From assembly GCA_029261875.1 (NCBI GenBank), contig JAJDAL010000032.1:1-37500 (forward strand): 37,500 bases of DNA, read 5' to 3'. The position numbers were made by a program, and so were the translations under genes. Of the stretch, positions 9,501 through 19,027 are shown piece by piece (the stretch's first letter is position 1; every line of letters begins with the position of its first letter). A model generated the notes under the pieces. The model saw nothing but the letters and a program-made list of their open reading frames with translations, searched no databases and was not told the origin of the DNA. Source of the DNA: Deltaproteobacteria bacterium. Lineage in GTDB: Bacteria; Myxococcota_A; UBA9160; JAJDAL01.

Positions 9501-10285
9501 CGGATGGCGAATCGGAAATCGTGGTGATCGTGGGCGAGGAGAATGAAGAAGAAGAGGGCGGTGCCGCGGCGACGGTTCGGGATCGTCGCACGCTCCTCGA
9601 ACTCATCGCCCTGCCGCGCGAGGAACGCGTGGCGCGGCTCGAGGACTTCCGCAAGAAGCTCGATGCGCTGGGCGAAGTGAACCTCGGAGCCATCGAGGAA
9701 CACGAAGAACTGTCCGAGCGGTTCCGCTTCCTGTCCGAACAGAAGGAAGATCTGGAAACCACCTTGGCGAGCCTGCGCGAGGCCATCAATCGCATCAATC
9801 GTACGAGCCGCAAGCGTTTCCGCGAAACCTTCGAGGCCGTGAACGAACGCTTCCAATCCAATTTCCCAAGGCTCTTTCGAGGCGGCAAGGCGAGTCTTTC
9901 CTTGACCGAAGCCGACGATATTCTCGAAGCCGGTGTCGAGATCATGGCCATGCCGCCGGGCAAGCGGCTGCAAAACGTCAATCTACTCTCCGGTGGCGAG
10001 AAGACGCTGACGGCCCTGTCACTCTTGATCGCCTTGTTCCAGGTGCGCCCGTCGCCCTTCTTCCTGCTCGACGAAGTCGACGCGCCGCTCGACGACGCCA
10101 ATGTCAGTCGCTTCAACGAGATCGTGCGCGAGATGTCGGAACAATCTCAATTCGTCCTCATTACGCACAACAAGCGCACCATCGAATGTGGAGACGTGTT
10201 GTACGGCGTCACGATGGAGAGCAAAGGCGTGAGCCGAATGGTCTCCGTCGAACTCAACGACTCCGGGGACGAACGCGCGGCGTAG
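6569..10285 (+). CDS. smc: Chromosome segregation protein SMC
   Basis: Smc is the ATPase core of the bacterial condensin that compacts and separates chromosomes, working as a dimer with ScpA and ScpB. The 1238-residue product starts MRIKSLEISGFKSF at a GTG; open sequence upstream in frame lacks family similarity. Walker A is GPNGCGKS (31-38). A long coiled coil follows, interrupted by the globular hinge at about 525-680, then a second coiled coil. The C-terminal head carries LSGGEKT (from 1140) and Walker B FLLDEVD with D1168 and E1169. Glu, Arg and Ala dominate the coils. An unusual acidic, Ala-rich, non-coil stretch lies at about 957-1003. scpA and scpB are not in the window. The gene stands between the exporter unit and ftsY. 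Confidence 0.97.
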   Translation: MRIKSLEISGFKSFVDRTVLDFRPGITCVVGPNGCGKSNVVDAVRWAMGEQSPRRLRGKGMEDVIFAGAEGRAPVGMAEVVLTFDNSDGTAPASLAAFTEIQIARRLYRSGESEYRMNKVPCRLRDIHDFFRDTGIGTKGYTIVEQGQIGAIISAKPEDRRVLIEEAAGISKYKARRQEAERKIASTEQNMVRVSDVLGEIRRQINSIERQAKKAARYKRLREFMRGLDLSVASDQRKDILEEVAGAQRRFDELQDEAAALELELSERELALEQHRLQLAEREKVLNAGSESLYNLRTEIKQLESQIEFEERERETLAESNTSRRGELTQLHQQLQAAEEEHEQVRSSLESVESQLASQAERTAAAEAEAAAAAEQLREIQAERETANQALVEILTAAARAEDRAATLEDRRAEVATRLRTTDEMLEVQQSEASRVSSEQDNLERGLQNLLAERDRLMGSLREGLERHRASQQEAVVATETARTARERWEARRARLQSLVELLERNEDVGEGNRFLLNRDSADSSAGLRGLVRDVLEVAPEFEPAVEAVLSDRAEALVVDRAEGALGALAALREADAGRGVFVAPIERDEMTLGFVPLGSPLLERVRVREGFEEIAHSLLSGVNLVDDLAEAVQIYGHGKIPATFVTRAGDVLSRDGVIRGGGPASGMLSRRRETRELETEVQELESQVRSTETAAIAGQTRMERAADEVENLRNRHHTAVLAVANHEKDLERARERVKSIGDVREERTAERSVLVGETETMDRDRQQIAEALEAGKQRKAELQRELDALGLKIGSADREWGRLEKIVTEQRIEHAARAQRRDALLETRARAETSVRETQQWIERRNQEIANAEARTQQLLRSSEEAESALAQKLRDEEAARQTNEEKRDSYERQAAEVRELEDAVRDRRSKASSRREESGRCELTVREAELRLEHLDTSIRDRWSVDLAQWEPPIEDPEDAAAAPSEAEAVPAVVGADGESEIVVIVGEENEEEEGGAAATVRDRRTLLELIALPREERVARLEDFRKKLDALGEVNLGAIEEHEELSERFRFLSEQKEDLETTLASLREAINRINRTSRKRFRETFEAVNERFQSNFPRLFRGGKASLSLTEADDILEAGVEIMAMPPGKRLQNVNLLSGGEKTLTALSLLIALFQVRPSPFFLLDEVDAPLDDANVSRFNEIVREMSEQSQFVLITHNKRTIECGDVLYGVTMESKGVSRMVSVELNDSGDERAA

Positions 10286-10399
10286 CGCTCGGGGACGTCG
10301 ACCCGTTTCCCCACACGCAGAGATCTTCTTTTCCCTGGACCATCGACACCGATCCACCCGAGGGGCGTGTCGTCGCCGAGTTGCTTATCCTGCGCCGCG

Positions 10400-11620
10400 A
10401 TGGACTTCCTGCCGCAACTGATCGAAACATTGACGGGCTGGATGCGCGAGGATCCGATGCTCACCGTGGGCGCGTTCCTCGGGGTTCCGATTCTGCTCGC
10501 GCTGTTGACGGACCTGATTCGACGCGAACCGGCCCTCGGAAAGCCGAAACACCGCACCCGCAAGCTTCCGCGAACGCCGGAAGCGCCGATCGAAGCCGTC
10601 GCCGCCGAGCCCGCGGAAGCGGTGCCTGCACGGCTCCCCGAGCCTGCGCCCGAACCCGAAGTCGAGCCTGCGCTCGAGCCCGAAGTTGAAGTCGAGCTTG
10701 CGCCCGAACCCGAACCCGAACCGCCCGCGCGTTTGCGCGATCGGCTGCGGCGCACGAGCGAAGCCTTCATTGGGCGGCTTTCGAGCCTCGTGGGAGGGCG
10801 CTCGCTGGAAGGCGACGTTCTCGAAGAGCTCGAAGCGTTTCTCTTCACGGCGGATCTGGGCGTCAAGACCGCCGACGATCTGTTGCAGCGTGTTCGCAAG
10901 GAAGCGGGTGGAGCGGACCTCGCGCGTTTGCGCGAAGTGTTGCGGGCGGCGATTCGCGAGAAGCTGAAGCGCGTAGAACCCCCGGACCGCTTGCCCGTCG
11001 ACGGGAAACCCCACGTCATCCTGGTGCTCGGCGTCAACGGTGCCGGGAAGACCACCACCATCGGAAAACTCGCCGGGCGCTATACGCAAGCGGGTCAGAA
11101 AGTCGTGCTCGGTGCGGCGGACACGTTTCGGGCGGCGGCGATCGAACAACTGGGCGTCTGGGCGGAGCGCGTCGGCTGTGACGTGGTGTCGGGTCAATCC
11201 GGCGGAGACCCTTCGGCGGTTGCGTTCGATACGGTCAAAGCCGCCCGCGCGCGAAACGCCGATGTGGCGATCATCGATACCGCGGGGCGACTGCAGACCA
11301 AGGTTCCGCTGATCGACGAACTCAAGAAGATGGTGCGCGTGATCGGGAAAGAAATGCCCGACGCGCCCCACGAGACCCTGCTGGTTCTCGATTCCAACAC
11401 GGGGCAAAACGCCATCTCCCAGGCCAGAGTCTTCACCGAAGCGGCCGGTGTGACGGGACTCGTGCTCACCAAGCTCGACGGGACCGCGAAGGGCGGCGTT
11501 CTGGTGGGGCTCGCGGACGAATTTGGGATTCCCGTGCGCTATGTCGGCGTGGGAGAATCCATCGCGGATCTGCGCGATTTCTCCGCTGACGAATACCTCG
11601 AAGCGCTGTTCGACGAATAG
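10400..11620 (+). CDS. ftsY: Signal recognition particle receptor FtsY
   Basis: FtsY is the SRP GTPase receptor that docks ribosome-SRP complexes at the inner membrane. The 406-residue product has a membrane-seeking N-terminus (hydrophobic segment at about 22-37), a Pro/Glu-rich linker (about 75-112), and a C-terminal NG domain. GTPase motifs are GVNGAGKT (211-218), DTFRAAAIEQL, DTAGRL (from D293) and TKLD (357-360). FtsY rather than Ffh is indicated by the acidic linker and the absence of a C-terminal Met-rich M domain. I chose the ATG at 10400; a GTG at 10367 in the same frame would add 11 residues with no family look. No strong ribosome-binding site precedes either. It follows smc after 114 bases, an arrangement found in many bacteria. 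Confidence 0.96.
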   Translation: MDFLPQLIETLTGWMREDPMLTVGAFLGVPILLALLTDLIRREPALGKPKHRTRKLPRTPEAPIEAVAAEPAEAVPARLPEPAPEPEVEPALEPEVEVELAPEPEPEPPARLRDRLRRTSEAFIGRLSSLVGGRSLEGDVLEELEAFLFTADLGVKTADDLLQRVRKEAGGADLARLREVLRAAIREKLKRVEPPDRLPVDGKPHVILVLGVNGAGKTTTIGKLAGRYTQAGQKVVLGAADTFRAAAIEQLGVWAERVGCDVVSGQSGGDPSAVAFDTVKAARARNADVAIIDTAGRLQTKVPLIDELKKMVRVIGKEMPDAPHETLLVLDSNTGQNAISQARVFTEAAGVTGLVLTKLDGTAKGGVLVGLADEFGIPVRYVGVGESIADLRDFSADEYLEALFDE

Positions 11621-11648
11621 ACGGGCGAGGTTTCCGCAGCGCTTCTTC

Positions 11649-11655
11649 AAGGAGG
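11649..11655 (+). promoter_or_regulatory. Ribosome-binding site of glpK
   Basis: AAGGAGG lies seven bases before the TTG at 11663. This near-perfect Shine-Dalgarno sequence decides in favour of the rare TTG start rather than a later ATG. Confidence 0.85.
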
Positions 11656-11662
11656 GATTCTG

Positions 11663-13153
11663 TTGAAGTACGTGATGGCGCTGGACCAGGGAACGACTTC
11701 GTCGCGCGCGATCCTCTTCGATCACGGCGGAAACGTCGTGGGAGTCGATCAATACGAATTCGAACAGCACTTTCCCAAGCCCGGCTGGGTGGAGCACGAT
11801 CCCCGCGAGATCTGGGACAGCCAGCTTCGCGCCGCACGCGGTGCGATCGCCAAGGCGGGTGCCGCGCCTTCGGAGATTGCGGCTCTGGGGATCACCAACC
11901 AACGCGAAACCGCCCTGGTGTGGGATCGCAAGACCGGCGAGCCCATCTACCCCGCCATCGTCTGGCAATCGCGGCAAACCGCACCGATCTGCGACGAATT
12001 GCGCAGTCGCGGACTGGATGACGAAGTCAAGACGCGCACGGGGCTGGTCATCGATGCGTATTTCTCGGCCACGAAGATTCGTTTCATTCTCGACGCCGTA
12101 GCCGGTGCCCAGGAGCGCGCGGAACGCGGCGAGCTGGCCTTTGGCACCGTCGACACCTGGCTGATCTACAAGCTCAGCCACGGGCGGGTCCACGCGACGG
12201 AATACTCGAACGCGTCGCGAACCATGCTCTTCAATATCGAAACCCTCGACTGGGACGACACGCTGCTGGCGGCGCTGAACATTCCGCGCGCGCTTCTGCC
12301 GGAGGTTCGCGATTCGAGCGGGATATTCGGAAATTCTGCCGCCGCGGAGTTGGGTGCGGAGATTCCGATCGGCGGTGCGGCGGGCGACCAGCAAGCGGCC
12401 CTGTTCGGCCAGGGCTGCAGCCAGCCCGGGCGGGCGAAGAACACCTACGGTACCGGTTGCTTTCTGCTGATGAACACGGGCACGAAGCTGCCCCGGTCGA
12501 AGACGGGCCTGCTCTCCACCATCGCCTGGGGGATCGGGGGACGCGTGGAGTACGCCCTCGAAGGCAGCATCTTCGTGGCCGGAGCGGCGATTCAGTGGTT
12601 GCGCGACGGGCTCGGATTGATCTCGAGTGCCGACGAGACCGAGGCCGCGGCCCGGTCCGTCGACGACACCGGCGGCGTCTATCTCGTGCCCGCCTTCGTC
12701 GGGCTCGGTGCACCCTATTGGGACGAGCGGGCGCGCGGAACCCTGGTCGGGCTGACGCGCGGCACGACCCGAGAACACCTGATTCGCGCCACCCTCGAGG
12801 CGATCGCGTACCAGACGCGCGACGTCGCCGAGTGTGTTGCAACGGACTCGGGCATTGCGGCGGAGTCCCTGCGCGTGGATGGCGGCGCTTGCCGAAACGA
12901 TTTCCTGATGCAATTCCAAGCCGACATCCTGGGCGTCCCCGTGCGTCGACCGGACATGTTGGAGGTCACGGCCTTGGGTTCCGCGGCGTTGGCGGGGCTC
13001 GCGGTGGGGTTCTGGCAGGATGCGGCGGAACTCGAACAAGCCGTGGGCAAAGGGCGCGTATTCGAGCCCTCCATGGGCGTCGATCAGCGCGATTCCCTGT
13101 ACGCCGGATGGAAACGGGCGGTCGAGCGGTCCCGGGGCTGGATCGAGGATTAG
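11663..13153 (+). CDS. glpK: Glycerol kinase
   Basis: GlpK phosphorylates glycerol to sn-glycerol 3-phosphate using ATP, trapping it in the cytoplasm for glycolysis or lipid synthesis. The 496-residue product (E. coli 502) is a FGGY-family kinase. It has the N-terminal phosphate loop LDQGTTSSR (7-15), the glycerol-binding [12 protein letters not shown] segment, [11 protein letters not shown] with the probable catalytic base D242, and [18 protein letters not shown] in the second ATPase-fold domain. The start is TTG, with a strong ribosome-binding site. The glycerophosphodiesterase gene begins six bases after the stop. Neither glpF nor glpD is in the window. The 42-base gap to ftsY leaves room for only a compact promoter, so partial co-transcription with ftsY is possible. 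Confidence 0.97.
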   Translation: MKYVMALDQGTTSSRAILFDHGGNVVGVDQYEFEQHFPKPGWVEHDPREIWDSQLRAARGAIAKAGAAPSEIAALGITNQRETALVWDRKTGEPIYPAIVWQSRQTAPICDELRSRGLDDEVKTRTGLVIDAYFSATKIRFILDAVAGAQERAERGELAFGTVDTWLIYKLSHGRVHATEYSNASRTMLFNIETLDWDDTLLAALNIPRALLPEVRDSSGIFGNSAAAELGAEIPIGGAAGDQQAALFGQGCSQPGRAKNTYGTGCFLLMNTGTKLPRSKTGLLSTIAWGIGGRVEYALEGSIFVAGAAIQWLRDGLGLISSADETEAAARSVDDTGGVYLVPAFVGLGAPYWDERARGTLVGLTRGTTREHLIRATLEAIAYQTRDVAECVATDSGIAAESLRVDGGACRNDFLMQFQADILGVPVRRPDMLEVTALGSAALAGLAVGFWQDAAELEQAVGKGRVFEPSMGVDQRDSLYAGWKRAVERSRGWIED

Positions 13154-13158
13154 GGGGC

Positions 13159-13866
13159 GTGCTCGTCATCGCGCATCGCGGGGCTTCCGCGTACTGCATC
13201 GAGAACACGATCCCCGCGTTCGAGCTTGCGGTCGAGCTGGGGGCAGACATGATCGAGACGGACCTTCATCCGACCCGCGATGGGGATGTGGTCCTGGTTC
13301 ACGACGCAGACCTGCGGCGCTTCGGGGGGCCCGGGGCCGTGAGCGACGCCAGCCTCGACGCGTTGAAGGCATTGGATCTGGGCGATGGCCAACGCATTCC
13401 CAGCTTGGGGGAATTCCTCGCCGGGTTCGCCGGGCGGATCGCGATGAATCTCGAACTCAAGCGCAATCCCAAGCGCGACTACACGGGGCTGGTCGAGCGG
13501 AGTGTCGCCGCCGTCGAGAAGGCGGGCGGCTTCGAGGATGTGCTCTTCTCTTCCTTTTCCGACACGCTGCTGCGGGAGTTGCGTGCGCGCGCACCGCAGG
13601 CCCGCATCGCGGTCCTGGCGAGCCGCGGCAGCGATGCGCAGAACCTGGAACGCGCCCGGTCGGTCGGCGCGGAGGCGATCAATCCCCACGACTCCATGGC
13701 GACGGCGCAGTGGGTCGAGGCCGCCCACGCAGCGGAGTTCCGCGTGAACGTCTACACCGTCGACGATCCCGCGCGCATGCAGGCGCTCCGCGACCTCGGG
13801 GTCGACGGAATCTTCACCAACTGTCCGGATCGCCTACGGAAAATCCTCGAACCTGGCATTTCTTGA
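13159..13866 (+). CDS. ugpQ: Glycerophosphodiester phosphodiesterase
   Basis: This 235-residue enzyme hydrolyses deacylated phospholipid head groups (glycerophosphodiesters) to an alcohol and sn-glycerol 3-phosphate. The GDPD domain fills the protein: IAHRGASAYCIENTIPAFE (about 4-22) with the catalytic His6 and metal-binding Glu16, then the metal site ETDLHPTRDGDVVLVHD with the second catalytic His, NLELK in the middle, and FRVNVYTVDD and GVDGIFTNCPDRL at the end. There is no signal peptide, so it is cytoplasmic like UgpQ rather than periplasmic like GlpQ. The GTG start at 13159 follows the glpK stop by five bases, with GGGGG just upstream. The operon with glpK makes sense, since both produce glycerol 3-phosphate. 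The promoter of the next gene begins within its stop codon. Confidence 0.94.
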   Translation: MLVIAHRGASAYCIENTIPAFELAVELGADMIETDLHPTRDGDVVLVHDADLRRFGGPGAVSDASLDALKALDLGDGQRIPSLGEFLAGFAGRIAMNLELKRNPKRDYTGLVERSVAAVEKAGGFEDVLFSSFSDTLLRELRARAPQARIAVLASRGSDAQNLERARSVGAEAINPHDSMATAQWVEAAHAAEFRVNVYTVDDPARMQALRDLGVDGIFTNCPDRLRKILEPGIS

Positions 13867-13890
13867 CTAATTCGTTGATTTTGCTGTAAT
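13863..13890 (+). promoter_or_regulatory. Sigma-70-type promoter of the Lrp-like gene
   Basis: TTGACT (13863-13868) and TGTAAT (13885-13890) are separated by 16 bases; each matches five of six consensus bases. They sit in an AT-rich stretch that stands out from the GC-rich surroundings. The predicted start of transcription is near 13897. That lies downstream of a TTG codon at 13894 which could otherwise open the reading frame, so it supports the later GTG start at 13954. Confidence 0.62.
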
Positions 13891-13895
13891 TCTTT

Positions 13896-13915
13896 GGCCA
13901 AATCGCTGTTTGGCC
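13896..13915 (+). promoter_or_regulatory. Perfect dyad at the transcription start, probable operator
   Basis: GGCCAAA (13896-13902) and TTTGGCC (13909-13915) form a perfect 7-bp inverted repeat with a 6-base spacer, beginning at the predicted transcript start. A protein bound here would block the promoter. The encoded AsnC/Lrp-type regulator is the natural candidate for autoregulation, since members of that family bind imperfect dyads at their own promoters. As RNA it could also fold into a hairpin in the leader. Confidence 0.5.
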
Positions 13916-13953
13916 TAACGAAATTAGCTGAAACCCAAACGCTGAGCCCATTC

Positions 13954-14502
13954 GTGAAGTACGAAACCCCTGAAACGGAATGGGATGCGATCGATCTCCG
14001 CATCCTCGATCTGCTGCAGGAGAACTGCAAGCAGTCGCTGGCCGCCATCGGACAGAAGGTGGGGCTTTCGGCTCCGTCCGTGGTCGAGCGCATTCACAAG
14101 CTCGAAGAAGCGGGCGTCATCTGCGGTTACGCGGCGCTGCTCGACGCGCGGAGTTTGGGGCGCGACATCACGGCCTTCATCGGGGTATCGACCCACCATC
14201 CCCGCAGCATCGACGCGTTCGCGCGCGAAATTGCGTCCCTGCGCGAAGTTCTCGAATGCCACCACGTAACGGGCATCCATACTCTGATGCTCAAGGTCAA
14301 AACCAAAAACACGGAAAGCCTGGAAGATCTCATCGGTCGGATCCGCTGCATCGATGGGGTGGGAGCGACGGACACTATGGTCGTCTTCTCCACGCTGACC
14401 GAAAGCCCCCGCATCCCGCTACCGGTCGACGCCGACGCTCCCAAGGAGCCCGGGCGCCGAGCCCGACCGAAGAAGCCGATGCGGCGAACCCATTCCGCCT
14501 AG
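13954..14502 (+). CDS. AsnC/Lrp family transcriptional regulator
   Basis: A 182-residue member of the feast/famine regulator family. The N-terminal winged helix-turn-helix covers about residues 10-58 ([18 protein letters not shown], then [24 protein letters not shown]). A RAM ligand-binding domain follows, with [24 protein letters not shown] and the final VVFSTLTES strand. After it comes a basic Pro/Arg/Lys tail of about 30 residues that most family members lack. The chosen GTG start at 13954 agrees with the promoter above; a TTG at 13894 in the same frame would add 20 residues but precedes the predicted transcript start. The stop codon lies in the ribosome-binding site of gltB. In E. coli Lrp activates gltBD, so control of glutamate synthase is the likely role here; this is inference. 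Confidence 0.9.
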   Translation: MKYETPETEWDAIDLRILDLLQENCKQSLAAIGQKVGLSAPSVVERIHKLEEAGVICGYAALLDARSLGRDITAFIGVSTHHPRSIDAFAREIASLREVLECHHVTGIHTLMLKVKTKNTESLEDLIGRIRCIDGVGATDTMVVFSTLTESPRIPLPVDADAPKEPGRRARPKKPMRRTHSA

Positions 14503-14506
14503 GAGG
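14501..14506 (+). promoter_or_regulatory. Ribosome-binding site of gltB overlapping the regulator stop
   Basis: AGGAGG spans the last two bases of the TAG stop of the Lrp-like gene and lies nine bases before the gltB ATG at 14516. The layout implies a shared transcript and possibly coupled translation. Confidence 0.75.
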
Positions 14507-14515
14507 GCGCGAGCG

Positions 14516-17500
14516 ATGATCGATCGTCCCGGACTTCAAAAGCAGGGTCTGTACGACCCCGCCCACGAACACGACAATTGCGGCGTCGGTTTCGTGGCGA
14601 ATTACCACGGAGAGAAGTCCCACTCTGTCGTCCACAATGGCGTCGTCGTGCTCGAGCGTCTGGAGCATCGCGGGGCCTGTGGCTGCGACCCGGAAACCGG
14701 AGACGGTGCCGGTATCCTGATTCAGATCCCCGATCGATTCCTACGCGGAGAAGCAACGAAGCTGGGAATCGATCTCCCTCCCGAAGGCCAATACGCCACG
14801 GGCATCTTGTTTCTCTCCCAGAATGCGGAAGACCGAGTCTGGCAGGAGTCGGAGTTCGAAAAGGCCGTCGCCTCGGGGGGCCAGCGGTTCCTCGGTTGGC
14901 GCGATGTTCCCCACGATCCGACGGCCATCGGCTATGTGGCGCGCGATTGCATGCCCGCGCTGCGGCAGGCCTTCGTCGCCGCGGGGGAGGGGCTTTCCCA
15001 GGACGAATTCGAGCGCAAGCTCTACGTCCTTCGCTGCTGTTTCGAAAAAACCTGCCAGACGCGTGAAGCGTTCTGCTACGTCCCGAGCCTTTCGAGCCGG
15101 ACGTTGCTCTACACCGGCCTGTTGATGCCGACCCAGATCGAACCTTTCTATCGCGATCTGGTCGATCCGGCCGTGGAATCCGCACTGGCTTTGGTTCACT
15201 CGCGCTATTCCACCAACACGTTGGGAGCCTGGGATCTCGCCCAGCCGTTCCGCTACCTCGCACACAACGGTGAGATCAACACCATCAAGGGAAACCGCAA
15301 TTACATGCAGGGCCGCGAAGGCACCCTGCGTTCGGATTTGTTCGGCGAAGATCTCGCGAAGCTCTACCCCGTCATGCGCGGCGAGGCGAGCGATTCCGCC
15401 CAGTTCGACAACATGCTCGAATTCCTTTGTCTGTCGGGTCGCGAGCTGCCCGAAGCCATGCTCATGATGATTCCCGAGGCCTGGGAGAATCACGATGAGA
15501 TGAGCGATGAGCTGCGCGCCTATTACGAGTACCACTCGTTCTTGCTCGAGCCCTGGGATGGTCCCGCCTCCATCGCGTTCACCGACGGGCGAAAGATCGG
15601 CGCGGTACTCGACCGCAACGGACTGCGGCCCTCCCGGTTCGTGGTGACGAAGGACGGTCTCGTCGTTATGGCTTCCGAGGTGGGTGTACTCGACATCCCC
15701 AACGATCAAATCGCGCAGAAGGGTCGGTTGCACCCGGGCAAGATCTTCCTGGTGGATCTCGAGGCCGGGCGCATCATCGAGGATGAAGAGATCAAGAACG
15801 ACTACATCGCGCGTCGCCCCTATGCGAAATGGGTCGCAGAGAATCGTGTACGCCTCAAGGATCTACCGGGGGCGAGCGACGTTCCGCCGGCGTTGGAAGA
15901 ATCCCAACGCTTCGCGTTGCAGCAGGCCTTCGGGTACACGATGGAGGACGTCAAACTCCTGATTGCCCCCATGGTGACGACTTCGAAGTGGGCAATCGGA
16001 TCGATGGGTGAAGACGCCGCCCTGGCGTGTCTCTCGGATCGCCCGCAGATGCTCTATCGCTATTTCAAGCAGCTGTTCGCCCAGGTGAGCAACCCGGCGA
16101 TGGATTCCATCAACGAGGGACCCGTGATGTCCCTCTTCTCCACCCTCGGATCCGAAAAGAACCTATTGGAAGAAACGCCTGAGCACGCGCGCATCTTGCG
16201 CTGCGACCGTCCGATTCTCACCAACGAAGAATTGGCACGGGTTCGCGCGCTGGATGCCGAGGGATTCGCTTGTCGCACGTTTCCGGCGCTCTACAAAGTC
16301 TCGGAAGGGGGCGATGGCCTGCGGGCTGGGCTCGACCGCCTGTGCGCCGATGCGGAAGCCGCGGTGGGGGAAGGGGTCAATCTCGTCATCCTGTCGGATC
16401 GCGGCGTCGGGCCGGAGCTGGCGCCCATTCCGATGTTGCTCGCGACCGGTGCAGTGCATCATCACCTGGTGCGCAAAGGATTGCGGACGCGCTGTGGCAT
16501 TTTGTGCGAAACCGGTGAGGCGCGTGACGTTTCGCAATTCGCCCTGCTCGTGGGTTACGGCGCCGGAGCCATCAATCCGTATCTGGCGTTCGAGACCATC
16601 GATGAAATTCTCGAGGAAGCGGTGTTCGTTCCCGAGGAGATGGATCGGGAAGTCGCCTACGCGAATTATCTGAAGGCCTGTGACAAGGGCCTGCTCAAGA
16701 CCATGGCGAAGATGGGGATCTCGTCGCTGCAAAGCTATCGGGGAGCCCAGATCTTCGAGGCTGTGGGATTGGATCGCGGTCTGGTCGAGCGCTGCTTTGC
16801 GGGCACGGCGTCCCGGGTGTCGGGCGTCGGTTTCGACACGCTCGCGACCGAAGCGCGAATGCGCCACGAACGCGCGTTCCCCGGCGATGAATTCACCCAT
16901 CCGGAACTCGATCCAGGCGGCCTCTATCAATGGCGTCTGCGCGGCGAAGCCCACACCTTCAATCCCGATTCCGTCGCGAAGCTTCAACACGCAGTTCGCC
17001 AGGACAGCTACGAGAACTACAAAGAATACGCGGAAGCTGCCAACGGGGACGCCGAGCGTCTGTGCACCCTGCGCGGTCTGCTGCGTTTCAAGTACGCACC
17101 AGAGCCGATTCCCATCGAGGAAGTCGAGCCCATCGAAGCCATCATGGCGCGCTTCTGTACCGGCGCCATGTCCTATGGTTCGATCTCCATCGAATCCCAT
17201 CAGACGCTCGCGATTGCGATGAATCGCATTGGAGGCAAGAGCAATACCGGCGAGGGAGGGGAAGACCCCGATCGCTTTACGCCGGATGCGAACGGTGACC
17301 TGCGTCGCAGTGCCATCAAGCAGGTCGCGTCCGGGCGCTTCGGCGTCACGAGCTGGTATCTCGTCAACTCCGACGAGATCCAGATCAAGATCGCCCAGGG
17401 GGCGAAGCCCGGTGAGGGGGGCGAGCTGCCGGGCCACAAGGTGAGCGAGACGATCGCGAAGACGCGCCATTCGACACCGGGCGTGGGCCTCATCTCGCCG

Positions 17501-19027
17501 CCGCCGCACCACGACATTTATTCGATCGAAGATCTCTCCCAGCTGATCTACGACCTGAAGAACGCCAATCGCTACGGCCGGGTGAGTGTCAAGCTGGTGG
17601 CGGAAACCGGGGTGGGAACGATCGCGGCCGGCGTCGCCAAGGGAAAGGCGGACGGAGTCCTGGTTTCCGGGCACGACGGCGGAACCGGCGCGTCGCCCCA
17701 AGCATCGATCAAATCCGCCGGCCTTCCCTGGGAAATCGGCCTTTCGGAGACCCAGCAAGTCCTCGTGTTGAACGACTTGCGCGGGCGCATCCGGGTTCAA
17801 ACCGACGGCGGACTCAAGACCGGACGCGATGTCGCGATTGCTGCGCTCTTGGGGGCGGACGAATTCGGTTTCTCCACGGCCCCCCTGGTCGCCATCGGGT
17901 GTATCCTGATGCGCGTTTGCCACCTGAACACCTGCCCGGTGGGAATCGCGACCCAGAACGAAGAGCTACGGAAGCGCTTTGCCGGCACCCCGGAGCACGT
18001 CGTGCGCTTTTTCTATTTCGTCGCCGAGGAAGTGCGCGAACACATGGCGAAGCTCGGGTACCGGACCATGGACGAGATGATCGGGCAGGTCGACCGCCTG
18101 GAGCTCGATCCGAACAGCAACCATTGGAAGGCCAAACAACTCGATTTCTCCGAGCTGCTCCACAAGCCCGACGTTCCCCACGCCCTGTACAACAATGGCC
18201 GACAGGATCATGGACTCGACCAGGTGTTCGACATGAAACTCCTGGAGCTCGCTGCGCCGGCCCTCGAGAAGAAACAGCCCGTGCGCATCGAGTTGCCGAT
18301 CCACAACACCGATCGCACGGTGGGAACGATCTTGGGTTCCGAGGTGTCGCTGAAATTCGGCGATGCGGGATTGCCGGAAGATACGATCGACATCCACCTC
18401 ACCGGGTCCGCGGGGCAAAGTCTCGGTGCCTTCTGTACCAACGGGATTTCCATCACGGTCACCGGTGACGCCAACGATTACTGTGGCAAGGGGCTTTCGG
18501 GCGGGAAGATCGTGGTTCGCGTTCCCGAAGATTGCGATTTCAAACCCGGCGAAAACACCATTGCGGGCAACGTGGTGCTCTACGGAGCGACGTCGGGCGA
18601 GGCCTACTTCCAGGGGTTGGCGGGCGAACGTTTCTGCGTCCGGAACAGTGGTGCCGACGCCGTGGTCGAGGGGGTTGGGGATCACGGTTGCGAATACATG
18701 ACCGGCGGAAACGTCGTGGTCCTCGGTCCGACCGGGCGAAATTTCGGGGCCGGTATGTGCGGCGGCTTTGCCTACGTGTTGGATCTGGACGGCGGGTTCA
18801 CGAATCAAGTCAACCACGATCGGGTCGATCTCGAACCTCTCGATGCCGAGGATCGAGACCGGGTGCAGCGGCTCGTGCGCCGACACTTTCAATACACGCG
18901 CAGCACACGCGCGGATGAAGTACTACGCAAATGGAATACCTTCGCGCCGAAGTTCGTGAAGGTATTCCCCAAGGATCTGAAGCTGGCGCACGAAGCGCGC
19001 CTCCAGGCGGGAACGGGCGATGGGTAA
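14516..19027 (+). CDS. gltB: Glutamate synthase, large (alpha) subunit
   Basis: GltB takes ammonia from glutamine and, with electrons passed from GltD, makes two glutamates from glutamine and 2-oxoglutarate. The 1503-residue product has the class II amidotransferase domain at the N-terminus; the catalytic cysteine is C22 in DNCGVGF, after a 21-residue propeptide normally removed. A central domain follows, then the FMN-binding synthase barrel, beginning at about residue 860 ([16 protein letters not shown]). The 3Fe-4S cluster ligands are C1129, C1135 and C1140 (C-x5-C-x4-C), as in characterised bacterial enzymes. The Gly-rich beta-helix GXGXG domain closes the protein. Length is standard. The ATG is preceded by AGGAGG. 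The stop overlaps the gltD start by eight bases, keeping subunit production linked. Confidence 0.98.
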   Translation: MIDRPGLQKQGLYDPAHEHDNCGVGFVANYHGEKSHSVVHNGVVVLERLEHRGACGCDPETGDGAGILIQIPDRFLRGEATKLGIDLPPEGQYATGILFLSQNAEDRVWQESEFEKAVASGGQRFLGWRDVPHDPTAIGYVARDCMPALRQAFVAAGEGLSQDEFERKLYVLRCCFEKTCQTREAFCYVPSLSSRTLLYTGLLMPTQIEPFYRDLVDPAVESALALVHSRYSTNTLGAWDLAQPFRYLAHNGEINTIKGNRNYMQGREGTLRSDLFGEDLAKLYPVMRGEASDSAQFDNMLEFLCLSGRELPEAMLMMIPEAWENHDEMSDELRAYYEYHSFLLEPWDGPASIAFTDGRKIGAVLDRNGLRPSRFVVTKDGLVVMASEVGVLDIPNDQIAQKGRLHPGKIFLVDLEAGRIIEDEEIKNDYIARRPYAKWVAENRVRLKDLPGASDVPPALEESQRFALQQAFGYTMEDVKLLIAPMVTTSKWAIGSMGEDAALACLSDRPQMLYRYFKQLFAQVSNPAMDSINEGPVMSLFSTLGSEKNLLEETPEHARILRCDRPILTNEELARVRALDAEGFACRTFPALYKVSEGGDGLRAGLDRLCADAEAAVGEGVNLVILSDRGVGPELAPIPMLLATGAVHHHLVRKGLRTRCGILCETGEARDVSQFALLVGYGAGAINPYLAFETIDEILEEAVFVPEEMDREVAYANYLKACDKGLLKTMAKMGISSLQSYRGAQIFEAVGLDRGLVERCFAGTASRVSGVGFDTLATEARMRHERAFPGDEFTHPELDPGGLYQWRLRGEAHTFNPDSVAKLQHAVRQDSYENYKEYAEAANGDAERLCTLRGLLRFKYAPEPIPIEEVEPIEAIMARFCTGAMSYGSISIESHQTLAIAMNRIGGKSNTGEGGEDPDRFTPDANGDLRRSAIKQVASGRFGVTSWYLVNSDEIQIKIAQGAKPGEGGELPGHKVSETIAKTRHSTPGVGLISPPPHHDIYSIEDLSQLIYDLKNANRYGRVSVKLVAETGVGTIAAGVAKGKADGVLVSGHDGGTGASPQASIKSAGLPWEIGLSETQQVLVLNDLRGRIRVQTDGGLKTGRDVAIAALLGADEFGFSTAPLVAIGCILMRVCHLNTCPVGIATQNEELRKRFAGTPEHVVRFFYFVAEEVREHMAKLGYRTMDEMIGQVDRLELDPNSNHWKAKQLDFSELLHKPDVPHALYNNGRQDHGLDQVFDMKLLELAAPALEKKQPVRIELPIHNTDRTVGTILGSEVSLKFGDAGLPEDTIDIHLTGSAGQSLGAFCTNGISITVTGDANDYCGKGLSGGKIVVRVPEDCDFKPGENTIAGNVVLYGATSGEAYFQGLAGERFCVRNSGADAVVEGVGDHGCEYMTGGNVVVLGPTGRNFGAGMCGGFAYVLDLDGGFTNQVNHDRVDLEPLDAEDRDRVQRLVRRHFQYTRSTRADEVLRKWNTFAPKFVKVFPKDLKLAHEARLQAGTGDG

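Noticed and set aside
7454..9973. An 839-codon open frame on the minus strand opposite smc
   Set aside because: Its composition mirrors the Glu/Arg/Ala-rich smc codons, it shows no motif, and smc is certain. It arises because GC-rich genes have few stop codons on the opposite strand.
10400..10760. The Pro/Glu repeats in FtsY as a tandem DNA repeat or mobile insertion
   Set aside because: It is the usual low-complexity acidic linker of FtsY, in frame and variable in all families.
16163..17923. A 586-codon open frame on the minus strand opposite gltB
   Set aside because: The gltB frame carries every expected motif; the opposite frame has none.
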